Below the pieces are notes generated by a model, which made no database searches, was not told the DNA's origin, and was given only the letters and a program-made list of their open reading frames with translations. The position numbers and the translations under genes are program-made. From Oscillospiraceae bacterium (GTDB taxonomy: Bacteria > Bacillota > Clostridia > Oscillospirales > CAG-272): a DNA stretch of 53,793 nucleotides. Shown here piece by piece: positions 1-7,641 of this stretch. The first letter of the stretch is position 1; each line of letters opens with the position of its first letter. Location of the stretch: positions 1 through 53,793 of the forward strand of contig SVSB01000015.1 of assembly GCA_015064505.1 (NCBI GenBank), written 5' to 3'.

Positions 1-1966
1 TGGAGGTCATGGACGAGCGCGCCCATTCCCTCTCGTTTGCAACGAAATGCTTTACGCAGGCGGCAACACCGTGCTTTTCCACCCCCTTTATCATTTCCGC
101 CGCCATAACGCCGGAAAGATAGGGATCCTCGGAAAAATACTCAAAGTTTCTGCCGCACAGGGGGAAACGATGGATATTCACGCCCGGCGCAAGCCAGACG
201 TCCACGTCGCTTTGGAGCATTTCTCTGCCAACCATATCGCCGAGAGCCGCAACAAGCTCCTTATTCCAGGTGCAGGCAAGGGCGGTGGCACCGGGGATAC
301 CCGTGCCCTTGGTGGTAATGCGCAGACCCGCGGGTCCGTCTGCGGAGTTTGCCATGGGAATACCGTATTTTTCCGCCACAGCCTCCGTGCCGCCCCAGGC
401 ACCCGTGGCAAAGGCGCCCGAAATGACCGCAAGCTCGCAAAGCTCGGCGTTGGTCATCTGCCCAAGGAAGCTTTCCATGGTCACCTTGCCGTTCATCACG
501 TCTGCAAATTTATAGGGCTTTGGGGGATATATCATTTCCGCTTCCGTATCCTTATGGAAAACGCCGCGGTCCGTGGTGGAGGCACCTCTTGTCTTTTCCT
601 TGCCGTCGTAAACGAGATATTCAAAGGCGGATGCAGGCTCGCAATATTCGGTAAGCTGCTCCGTTACGCGGAGCACGGGCTCCTTATGAACGCCCGCCAC
701 AACCGTATCCTTAATTGAGGTACCGATATGCACCGCGTAATCTCCCGCCTCCAGCACGTAGGCGGACTTATTGCCCGTTCTGCCCATATCGTCGTAGCTT
801 GCCATGGAGTCTATATCAAAGGATACGGTAAGCACCTCGCTCTCTCCCGGAGCAAGCAGACGGGTCTTTGCAAAGCCGCAAAGCTCCTTTGATGCCTTGG
901 AGATAACGGCGCCTCCCGTGCCCTTCTGGGGAGCGGAATAATATACCTGCACGCTCTCCTTGCCGCTTACCTTGCCAACGTTGGTCACCTTTACGGAAAC
1001 GGTTATTACCCCGTCCTTTTCCCCGTAGGTAACGTCGGAGGTATCAAACTCCGTATAGGAAAGACCGTAACCGAATGGATAATCCACCTCTATACCGAAG
1101 GTCTCGAAATATCTGTAGCCAACGTAGATATCCTCGGTGTAATCAACCTTTTCCTTGGAGCCGTAAAACTGAGAATAGCCGGGATAATCGCGGATATTCT
1201 TTGCGTAGGTATCCGCCGTCTTTCCCGATGGATTGATCTTTCCCACCAAGGTCTCGCAAAGCACCTGAGTGCCTCTGATGCCCATATATGGGGCGGTTAT
1301 GACCGCATCGGCGTAAACGCCGCTCACTCTGCCCTTTGCAAAGGAGCAGTTCACCGCAAGACCCGTATTGAGCACCACTATAACGGGCTTGCCGTTAAAG
1401 GCCGCACAGATCTTCTTCAGCTCCGTTATTTCACGGGCGTTGAGTCCGTAATCGCTTGCGGCGGTATCCGCGCTCTCTGAAGCACTGCGGCTTACTATAT
1501 AGATCGCCTTATCCGCGTATTCGGCAGCACCCTTATATTCGTCTGCCGTGGGATTATACACGTAATCCGTTTCTGCCGCCGCCTTTGCAGCCGCGGCGCG
1601 GTAGGAATTGCAGAGCTTGTTATAAACGCCGCCGAGCACGCCCTGACTTACGTAGGAATTGAGAATATCGCAGGGGCTTTTGGGCGTTTCCGTAAGGGTG
1701 AAATATCCGCTTCCCCTTCCCATAAGGAAAAATCCGCCGTACTTGCCGTCGGTAAAAACCTGCCCTTCTCCAAAGATCGCAATTTTATCATTCTTCGTAA
1801 GAGGGAGGGCGCCGTTATCGTTTTTTAACAGTACCATGCTTTCCTTTGCCGCCTCGTAGCTGACGTCTGCGCCGTCGGTTACGGGGAGCGCGAGAACGAA
1901 TGTGGGAACACAGCAAAACGCCGTTACCACCGCCAATATAAATGCAAGCACTCTGTAGGATCTCAT
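1..1966 (-). CDS. GH3 beta-glucosidase-like protein, domains swapped, 3' end outside window
   Basis: Secreted or surface glycoside hydrolase of family 3. About 655 codons are visible from ATG at 1966, with GGAGGG upstream; the frame is still open at base 1. Residues 1-27 are a hydrophobic signal peptide. The order is reversed from usual GH3: the C-terminal alpha/beta sandwich comes first (SMVLLKNDNGALPL, PFGYGLSYT near residue 300), then an FnIII-like domain, then the catalytic barrel (DGPAG, RNFEYFSEDP, KHFVANE). The Asp nucleophile segment (usually SDW) lies beyond the window, so activity cannot be judged. The same order is known from Butyrivibrio fibrisolvens and Ruminococcus albus beta-glucosidases. 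It is transcribed alone from its own promoter. Confidence 0.9.
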   Translation of the reverse strand, partial: MRSYRVLAFILAVVTAFCCVPTFVLALPVTDGADVSYEAAKESMVLLKNDNGALPLTKNDKIAIFGEGQVFTDGKYGGFFLMGRGSGYFTLTETPKSPCDILNSYVSQGVLGGVYNKLCNSYRAAAAKAAAETDYVYNPTADEYKGAAEYADKAIYIVSRSASESADTAASDYGLNAREITELKKICAAFNGKPVIVVLNTGLAVNCSFAKGRVSGVYADAVITAPYMGIRGTQVLCETLVGKINPSGKTADTYAKNIRDYPGYSQFYGSKEKVDYTEDIYVGYRYFETFGIEVDYPFGYGLSYTEFDTSDVTYGEKDGVITVSVKVTNVGKVSGKESVQVYYSAPQKGTGGAVISKASKELCGFAKTRLLAPGESEVLTVSFDIDSMASYDDMGRTGNKSAYVLEAGDYAVHIGTSIKDTVVAGVHKEPVLRVTEQLTEYCEPASAFEYLVYDGKEKTRGASTTDRGVFHKDTEAEMIYPPKPYKFADVMNGKVTMESFLGQMTNAELCELAVISGAFATGAWGGTEAVAEKYGIPMANSADGPAGLRITTKGTGIPGATALACTWNKELVAALGDMVGREMLQSDVDVWLAPGVNIHRFPLCGRNFEYFSEDPYLSGVMAAEMIKGVEKHGVAACVKHFVANEREWARSSMTS

Positions 1967-1995
1967 ATAGTCCCTCCGCGTTTATTTCTATTCCG

Positions 1996-2024
1996 ATTTT
2001 AACATACGGTTCGGCGCAAGTCAA
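1996..2024 (-). promoter_or_regulatory. Sigma-A type promoter of the GH3 gene
   Basis: Read on the minus strand: TTGACT (2024-2019), a 17-base spacer and TAAAAT (2001-1996), about 30 bases before the GH3 start. The -35 lies just beyond the upstream terminator tail. Confidence 0.7.
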
Positions 2025-2026
2025 CA

Positions 2027-2069
2027 AAAACGACCGCGATATCCGAATAAGGATACCTGCGGTCGTTTT
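2027..2069 (-). terminator. Rho-independent terminator after the PPTase gene
   Basis: Stem AAAACGACCGC / GCGGTCGTTTT with an inner ATCC/GGAT stem, followed on the minus strand by TTTTTGTT. It starts directly at the PPTase stop codon and closes the dxs-to-PPTase operon. Confidence 0.8.
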
Positions 2070-2589
2070 ATTCATCATCCGATTTATCTTCTGTGCACGC
2101 AACGGAAAGGGCAATGCGGAATTCACCGAATTTCTGGATATAGGTGGAAATGCTCTCTTCCCTGCCCTTTACGGGGTCCTCCGTATAGAAAGGACGGGTG
2201 GCGTAGGCCTTGAACGCCGCCTCGCGCCTCGTCCAGAAGCGGTAAAATTCCTCTCCCGTGGGATCGGTCCTTGCCTTTTCCGTATCCTCACCCGCAAAAT
2301 ATCTTTCAAGCACCGAAACGTTCTTTTCCATAAGGGGACGTATCTCCTCCACGTCTATCCCCACGGGAGAGTCCGCTATGGCGGCGGCGGCAAAATTGCG
2401 GGAATGGGATATGCTTATATAAACGCCGTAAACGCAAGGAAGCAACGGCTTGCCGTTTTGGTTCTTATAGATCTGCTTATAAAGCACCTTGCCCCAATCG
2501 CCGTACTCGTCGGAAAGCAGAGAAAGCAACAGCTCTCTTGCGGTCTCCTCGGCTCTGCCCGGGCATTTGCGCACAGAAAAACTAAGCAT
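2068..2589 (-). CDS. 4'-phosphopantetheinyl transferase (Sfp type)
   Basis: Transfers the phosphopantetheine arm of CoA to a serine of carrier proteins. The 173-residue product shows the Sfp/AcpT signatures: SISHS, GIDVEEI (Mg/CoA binding Asp and Glu) and FWTRREAAFK. At 173 residues it is shorter than Sfp (about 224). ATG at 2589 was chosen over an upstream TTG at 2607: it overlaps the GT2 stop by 8 bases, as expected for coupled translation. Last gene of the dxs operon. The nearest possible client is the acyl carrier protein at 7397-7639; that link is inferred. It could also serve the fatty acid ACP, since no acpS is visible here. Confidence 0.85.
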   Translation of the reverse strand: MLSFSVRKCPGRAEETARELLLSLLSDEYGDWGKVLYKQIYKNQNGKPLLPCVYGVYISISHSRNFAAAAIADSPVGIDVEEIRPLMEKNVSVLERYFAGEDTEKARTDPTGEEFYRFWTRREAAFKAYATRPFYTEDPVKGREESISTYIQKFGEFRIALSVACTEDKSDDE

Positions 2590-3313
2590 TCTTTTTGAGC
2601 TCCGCAAGCTTGCGGCTTACCCTTCTGCGGATACGGATAATATCGCGGAACATCTTTACGCTGTCGCGGAGCACGTTTATTTTGGATTCGCCGTGGTTTA
2701 TGATCTTTACGGGCATCTCCGTTATCTTCATGCCGAATTTCGTTGCGTAGCAAAGCGCCTCAAAATCAAAGGCAAAGCGATCCGTTTCGCAAAGGGAGAA
2801 TATTTTTTCTGCCGCAGAGGCGGTAAAGCACTTAAAGCCAACCTGAGAATCGGAAAGCCTGAAGCCGCCAAGCATCTGCAGAAGGCAAAGATAGACCTTA
2901 CTTGCAACCTTGCGGATAAAGGTATATCCGCTGTAGCCGTCGCCCGCCAGCTTGCGGCTTCCGATTATAAGATCGGAATCGGGATTTTTTTCAAATATCT
3001 TAACGCACTCGCCGATGACCTCGGTGCCGTAGGCAAGATCCGCATCGGTAAAGATACGCAAATCGCCCGTTGCCTCCAGCATTCCCGTGCGTACCGCACA
3101 GCCCTTGCCGCGGTTTTTTTCGTAGCCCGTTACCTTAACGCAGGGCAGCTCCAGAGCGCGCACCTTATCTCCGCATCCGTCGCGGCTTCCGTCGTCTATA
3201 AACAGGATCTCGTAATCCTCGAAGGCATCCTTGCAGTAATCGGAAAGAGCGCGTGCGCTGTTTTCGATTATCTTTGCCTCGTTATACATGGGTATACAAA
3301 CGGAAATTTTCAT
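2582..3313 (-). CDS. Family 2 glycosyltransferase, dolichyl-phosphate sugar synthase-like
   Basis: Cytoplasmic GT-A glycosyltransferase of 243 residues, resembling DPM1/GtrB-type enzymes that load a sugar onto a polyprenyl phosphate. Visible motifs: CIPMYNEAK at the N-terminus, DDGSRDG for the nucleotide, RNxGKGxAVRTG-like NRGKGCAVRTG, and the metal-binding DAD at about residues 89-91 (FTDADLAYG). There are no C-terminal membrane helices, only a basic tail. ATG at 3313 overlaps the rlmA stop as ATGA. It could provide lipid-linked sugar for a surface polymer, but substrate and acceptor cannot be told from sequence. Confidence 0.85.
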   Translation of the reverse strand: MKISVCIPMYNEAKIIENSARALSDYCKDAFEDYEILFIDDGSRDGCGDKVRALELPCVKVTGYEKNRGKGCAVRTGMLEATGDLRIFTDADLAYGTEVIGECVKIFEKNPDSDLIIGSRKLAGDGYSGYTFIRKVASKVYLCLLQMLGGFRLSDSQVGFKCFTASAAEKIFSLCETDRFAFDFEALCYATKFGMKITEMPVKIINHGESKINVLRDSVKMFRDIIRIRRRVSRKLAELKKNA

Positions 3314-4134
3314 ATCTGCTCCTTTTTCTCATATACGTAAACGTCAAAAGAGAAGGTAATATCAAGCTTTTCAAGCGCAAAAAGCGCTTCTGCCGCCTCC
3401 TTTGAGGTGCGGCGGCTGTATGGTGTCATATTATAGAGGGCGGCAATGGCGTTTTTATCAAGGGTGCGGACGTAGCTTACCCGCTTCTTTTCCGCAAGAG
3501 CCATGCTTTTGGGCAGATCGCCCCGCTCTCCGTTCTCCGTTACCGTATCGTAAAGCCGCGCCTTCATCTGATGGAGATGATCGGGTGCCGCCGCGGCGAT
3601 TATGAGCCTGCCGTTTTTCTTGAGCACCCGCAAAAACTCCTCCTCCGCCACGGGGGCGAACACGGAAAGCACCGAGTCCGCGCTTTCCTCCATAAGAGGC
3701 AAACGGTAAACGGAGCTGACGGCAAAGAGGCAGTTATTATTCAGCCTTTTTGCCTTTTTTGCGCCGTATTCTACCGCGTGTTTGGAAAGATCAAAAGCGT
3801 AAACCGCATCTGCGTTCATTGCCGCAAATTCCGAATAATAGCCGTTACCGCAGCCCGCATCAACGCAAACGCCGCCTCTTTCCGCTACCTTCTCCCCGAT
3901 AAATTCCGCAAGGGGTAGGAACCATCCCTCCTCCAGAAAGGCTATTCGGGCGCGGACCATATCGGCGGGATCTCCGCTGTTGGGATCGTAGCCTCCGCCC
4001 GCCAGATTTACGTGACCTGCGCGGGAAACGTCAAAGGTGTGCTTTTTTATGCCGCCGCAGACAAGGCTTCTCTTCCCCTCCTCGGGGCAAAGAGCCGCTC
4101 TGCAAACGGGACAGATAAGTGCATTGAAGTCCAT
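3310..4134 (-). CDS. rlmA: 23S rRNA (guanine-N1)-methyltransferase, RlmA family
   Basis: SAM-dependent methylation of a guanine in 23S rRNA helix 35. The protein has 274 residues, typical for the family. It starts with the zinc-finger pattern CPVC (residues 8-11) ... C ... H, then the RlmA-type segment around residues 33-66 (FDVSRAGHVNL ... GDPADMVRAR), then the SAM-binding loop DAGCGNGYYS near residue 93 and the acidic FDLS. The ATG overlaps the sortase stop by one base (TGATG). Whether it is RlmA(I) or RlmA(II) cannot be told from sequence. Confidence 0.88.
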   Translation of the reverse strand: MDFNALICPVCRAALCPEEGKRSLVCGGIKKHTFDVSRAGHVNLAGGGYDPNSGDPADMVRARIAFLEEGWFLPLAEFIGEKVAERGGVCVDAGCGNGYYSEFAAMNADAVYAFDLSKHAVEYGAKKAKRLNNNCLFAVSSVYRLPLMEESADSVLSVFAPVAEEEFLRVLKKNGRLIIAAAAPDHLHQMKARLYDTVTENGERGDLPKSMALAEKKRVSYVRTLDKNAIAALYNMTPYSRRTSKEAAEALFALEKLDITFSFDVYVYEKKEQI

Positions 4135-5117
4135 CAGTTCTCTACCTTTATAAGCTTTGCCTGCAGACAGTAGCGCCCCGAGGGAACGATATTGGTGCAG
4201 GTGGAAAGGGTAAGTATTCTATCGGAGGTATCAAGAGTAAGATCCGTTGCAAACATGGAGTAGCTCTGCATCTCCGAAAGGAAGTTTGCATAATCCTGCT
4301 CGCTATCAAAGATCACGCGGAAGTACTGATGCCTTTCATTGGTCTTGAAGAATGCAAAGGGCTGATAGATATAAAGCCCGGTTTCCGTGTAAACATAAAC
4401 GTTGTGGGTGCGGAAAAATTCCTCGTCCGCATATTTGGTAAGCTCCGCAAACATAGTGCCTCTCGTCATATTATGACCGTACAGCACAGTGTTTTTGTTA
4501 TACTCAACGCCAAGACGGCTGCAGCGCCAATCGGCAAAAATGGAACCGCTGTCCAGATATCCGCGGTTTACGGGATCGTGCACCAGGTAAAACTCGTTAT
4601 CCTCTCCAAGAACGAAGGGATAGCTGATATTGGTATCCTCCACCCTGATAAAGCCGTAAATATCGGGGTTTTGCGCCTTCATCTCCCTGAGACGGCTCTT
4701 GATGCGCTCTATCTGCAGATTATATTCCGTGTTGATCACGTTGACAGCACCCGAGATACCGAGACGAAGCTGCTCGGAAACGCTGTACAGCGTGGGCTGC
4801 TCCGCGCCCTTGAGAAGAGACGCAACACCGTAATAGTCTCCGTCCTCATCCTCAAAAAGTCCTGCCGACAGATCGTCGTATATATCCGTTGCAAGTCTTG
4901 CATCCAGCGCACCGCCGATAAGAGTTACGGCGCAGGCAACGAACACGACGGCACAGCAAAGCAACAAAACGTCGGAAAGACCGTTTATCAGCTTTTTCTT
5001 CTTTTTTTCCTTCTTTTGGGCACCCAGCTCCTCGGGAGTGACAGCGTACAGCGAGTCGATAAAAACACCGCGGCTCTCGGGTGCGGCTATTTGATTTTTC
5101 TTCTTTTTACCGAACAT
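4134..5117 (-). CDS. Class B-type sortase
   Basis: Membrane-anchored cysteine transpeptidase of 327 residues. A lysine-rich cytoplasmic N-terminus is followed by one membrane helix (about 48-70) and the extracellular sortase barrel. Catalytic elements are visible: YGHNM (His), LSTCT (Cys at about 307) and GRYCLQ (Arg at about 315). ATG at 5117 was chosen because AGGAGA lies 5 bases upstream; the more distal TTG at 5132 overlaps that site. The dxs stop lies inside the ribosome binding site, so the two are coupled. No LPXTG-like protein was found in this window, so its substrate is encoded elsewhere. Confidence 0.88.
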   Translation of the reverse strand: MFGKKKKNQIAAPESRGVFIDSLYAVTPEELGAQKKEKKKKKLINGLSDVLLLCCAVVFVACAVTLIGGALDARLATDIYDDLSAGLFEDEDGDYYGVASLLKGAEQPTLYSVSEQLRLGISGAVNVINTEYNLQIERIKSRLREMKAQNPDIYGFIRVEDTNISYPFVLGEDNEFYLVHDPVNRGYLDSGSIFADWRCSRLGVEYNKNTVLYGHNMTRGTMFAELTKYADEEFFRTHNVYVYTETGLYIYQPFAFFKTNERHQYFRVIFDSEQDYANFLSEMQSYSMFATDLTLDTSDRILTLSTCTNIVPSGRYCLQAKLIKVEN

Positions 5118-5128
5118 CGTTTCTCCTG

Positions 5129-6997
5129 TCAAAGCGAGAGAAGCTTTTCTACCTCTCGCACCGTATCCTTTGCGGAAATACCCGCAGTTTCGTATATGCT
5201 TTCACCAAGCTTGCCGCGCACGAAGGGATCCCGCACCGCAAGAACGGAACGGTTTTTCCCATTAAGGGCGGCACCGTATCGGCGGCAAAGCTCGTCAAAG
5301 AGCATCATTCCCGCGCCGCCGCCGAGTACTCCCTCCTCAAGATATACCGCACAGCGGCAATTTTCAAGCAGGGGGGCTATATGGGGAGCAAGATCGCACA
5401 CCGGCGCTATCTGCTCCATCAGCACGATACCCGTTTTGATGCCTTGGGAATTAAGCGCGTCTGCAGCCTTTTGTGCCTCCGTTACTATTTTTCCGTAGGT
5501 GATTATAAGGGCATCGCAGCTCTCGCCATTTTCGAAGGAGGTCTTTATCATAGGGTGATCCGTGGGAATAAAGCCTTCCGCGTTCACTTCGCCGCAGTTG
5601 GGGTAGCGCACCGCGCAGGGGGAGTGGCAAAGCCTTGCCTCCTCCAGTGCATTACGAAGCGAAGCAAACGTCACGGGGGCGTATATGCGCATATCCCTTA
5701 CCTGAGAAAGGAAGGATACGTCAAGTATTCCGTGGTGGGTGGGTCCGTCTGCGGACGCAAGACCCGCACGGTCAACGCAAAGCACAACCCCAAGGCTCTG
5801 CAGTCCTATATCGTGGATCACGCTGTCATAGGAGCGCTGTAAAAACGAGGAATACACAGCAAAGAAAGGTTTTTTACCTTGGGCGGCAAGCCCTGCCGCA
5901 AAGGTCGCGGCGTGCTCCTCCGCAATACCAACGTCAAAAAATCGGCGGGGGTGCGCCTTGCTGAAGGGGGAAAGCCCCGTTGAATGAGCCATAGAGGCGG
6001 TTATTGCACAAATGTTTTTGTCCTTTTCTGCCGCATCTGTAAGCCACGCGCCCATCTCTGCGGAAAAATTGCGCACCGAGGGCGTACCTCTCGGCGGTAT
6101 GCCGTGAAATTCACGGGGATTCTGCTCTGCGGGGGCGTAACCCTTGCCCTTGACGGTCTTGAGATGCAGAATAACGCTCTCGCCCTTCTCCTTGGCGGCA
6201 CGGAGCAGACGCTCCACCGCAAAGTAATCGTTACCGTTTGCGGGTCCCAGATAGAAAAGACCCATTTCCTCAAAGTAATTTGAGGAGAATATCATATTCT
6301 TAAAGAATTTTTTTGTATCGCGCACGGCGGCGTACATGGGCTCGCCCACCAGCGGAATGCCGGAAAGGAAGCTTCCCGTGCGGCTCTTGGTATTCATATA
6401 GCTTGGTGACGAGCGGATCTTTGCAATGTGGTTTGCAAAGGCGCCCGTGTTTTTTGAGATGCTCATCTCGTTCTCGTTGAGAATTACGATAAGCTTAAGA
6501 TCTCCGCGGCAGTTGTTCAGCGCTTCGTGGACCATGCCGCCCGTAAAGGCTCCGTCGCCCACCACGGCAACGCTGAAGGCGTCGTTTCCCGATATCCTGT
6601 CGCCCTCCGCAAAGCCGACGGCGGCAGAAATGGCAGTGGAGCTGTGACCCGCACCAAAGGCGTCGTGCTCGCTTTCCGCGCGGCGGGTAAAGCCGGAAAG
6701 ACCGCCGGGCTTGCGGAGAGTGCCGAAGCCGTCTCTCCTTCCCGTTAACAGCTTATGCACGTAGCTCTGGTGACCTACGTCAAAGATTATATGATCCTTT
6801 GGAGTATCAAATACGCGGTGAAGCGCGATGGAAAGCTCCACAACGCCCAGATTTGAGGCAAGATGACCGCCCGTTTCCGTTACGTTCTCCACAAGAAAGC
6901 GGCGTATCTCACGGGCAAGCTCGGGCATAAGAGCCGCGTCCATATTCTTAAGATCCGCGGGAGAGTTTATTCTGTTAAGCAAAGGATATTTTTCCAT
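5129..6997 (-). CDS. dxs: 1-deoxy-D-xylulose-5-phosphate synthase
   Basis: Thiamine diphosphate enzyme condensing pyruvate and glyceraldehyde 3-phosphate, the first step of the MEP isoprenoid pathway. The 622 residues match the family's usual length. Motifs: DVGHQSYVHKLLTGR, GAGHSSTAISAA, the ThDP site GDGAFTGGM...LNN, then the transketolase central domain (DVGIAEEHAATFAAGLA) and DRAGLASADGPTHHG. ATG at 6997 follows AAGGAGAATACA. First gene of a five-gene operon whose members overlap or nearly touch. Isoprenoid supply could relate to the polyprenyl-phosphate glycosyltransferase downstream; that is inference. Confidence 0.95.
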   Translation of the reverse strand: MEKYPLLNRINSPADLKNMDAALMPELAREIRRFLVENVTETGGHLASNLGVVELSIALHRVFDTPKDHIIFDVGHQSYVHKLLTGRRDGFGTLRKPGGLSGFTRRAESEHDAFGAGHSSTAISAAVGFAEGDRISGNDAFSVAVVGDGAFTGGMVHEALNNCRGDLKLIVILNENEMSISKNTGAFANHIAKIRSSPSYMNTKSRTGSFLSGIPLVGEPMYAAVRDTKKFFKNMIFSSNYFEEMGLFYLGPANGNDYFAVERLLRAAKEKGESVILHLKTVKGKGYAPAEQNPREFHGIPPRGTPSVRNFSAEMGAWLTDAAEKDKNICAITASMAHSTGLSPFSKAHPRRFFDVGIAEEHAATFAAGLAAQGKKPFFAVYSSFLQRSYDSVIHDIGLQSLGVVLCVDRAGLASADGPTHHGILDVSFLSQVRDMRIYAPVTFASLRNALEEARLCHSPCAVRYPNCGEVNAEGFIPTDHPMIKTSFENGESCDALIITYGKIVTEAQKAADALNSQGIKTGIVLMEQIAPVCDLAPHIAPLLENCRCAVYLEEGVLGGGAGMMLFDELCRRYGAALNGKNRSVLAVRDPFVRGKLGESIYETAGISAKDTVREVEKLLSL

Positions 6998-7396
6998 TGT
7001 ATTCTCCTTCCCGCATTTTTATGCCGATACCCGAATTTATTCTAAAGTATTGTAGCACAATTATGTGCCGATTGCAAGCAAAACGGCAAACGAATGCCCC
7101 GTTTTGAGCCCGTTTGCCGCATATTTTACAGTTTGTTAATTTTTTTGAGATAAAAACGCAAGCCGCTACGCGGCAAGGCCCAATAACGGATAGCAGAGAT
7201 ATGATCCTGAATATGCAGAAACTTATATCTTTTATCTTTCATCTATTCTCTATTATCTTTTATCTGCGCGAAGCGCCGCCGTTGCCTCCCGCAGAAAAAT
7301 CGTCGTAGACGAGGAAAAAAGCCCGAAGCAAACCGAAGGCGTACTTACGTACGTCGAGGTGCTTGGGGCTTTTTCTCCGAAGTATACGGCGATTTT
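6998..7396. other. Intergenic region between dxs and the acyl carrier gene
   Basis: No gene is seen. It holds the dxs promoter (7049-7077), an inverted repeat CGGCAAACG / CGTTTGCCG (7084-7119), an AT-rich stretch of TATCTTTTATCT-type repeats (about 7209-7264) and the long hairpin at 7284-7411. Confidence 0.7.
7049..7077 (-). promoter_or_regulatory. Sigma-A type promoter of the dxs operon
   Basis: On the minus strand: TTGCAA (7077-7072), 17 bases, TACAAT (7054-7049), about 50 bases before the dxs start. Confidence 0.65.
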
Positions 7397-7411
7397 TCAA
7401 AGGGAGGTTCG
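7284..7411. repeat. 128-bp imperfect inverted repeat at the 3' end of the acyl carrier gene
   Basis: Left arm 7284-7324 and right arm about 7367-7411 pair over about 40 bases: CCTCC/GGAGG, GAAAAATCG/CGATTTTTC, GGAAAAA/TTTTTCTCC, GCCC/GGGG. An inner AAGCA/TGCTT stem follows. The right arm overlaps the last codons and stop of the acyl carrier gene. It may terminate that operon or be an inserted palindromic element. Confidence 0.6.
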
Positions 7412-7639
7412 GGAGAGGATTATATCCACCATCTCCCCCACACACTTCATCGTTGATATCTCGCCCATTTTAAACTTCATATTAAAGCGCTTTTCAACTG
7501 CGTGGATGATATTGATATGCTCAAGGCTGTCCCAACCTTCGATATCCTTTGCGGTGGTTTCGGGGAAGAGGGTTATATCCTCGTCAAAAATGTCGGTGAA
7601 GATGCTGTTAAGCTCAACGTATACGTTTTCTGCGGTCAT
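7397..7639 (-). CDS. Acyl carrier protein (phosphopantetheine-binding)
   Basis: 80-residue carrier protein. GWDSLEH holds the serine that receives phosphopantetheine, in the classic DSL context; four-helix ACP size. ATG at 7639 was chosen because AAGGAAAT lies 8 bases upstream, and it starts 2 bases after the FkbH-like stop; an upstream ATG at 7687 would only add a tail overlapping that gene. Last gene of the MBOAT-DHHW-FkbH-ACP operon. It probably carries the acyl or glyceryl group loaded by the FkbH-like enzyme, rather than serving fatty acid synthesis; this is inferred from the neighbours. Confidence 0.9.
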   Translation of the reverse strand: MTAENVYVELNSIFTDIFDEDITLFPETTAKDIEGWDSLEHINIIHAVEKRFNMKFKMGEISTMKCVGEMVDIILSRTSL

Positions 7640-7641
7640 AT

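Noticed and set aside
47-718. Plus-strand open frame of 223 codons at the left edge
   Set aside because: It is antisense to the GH3 gene, whose frame carries clear family motifs; the plus-strand product has none.
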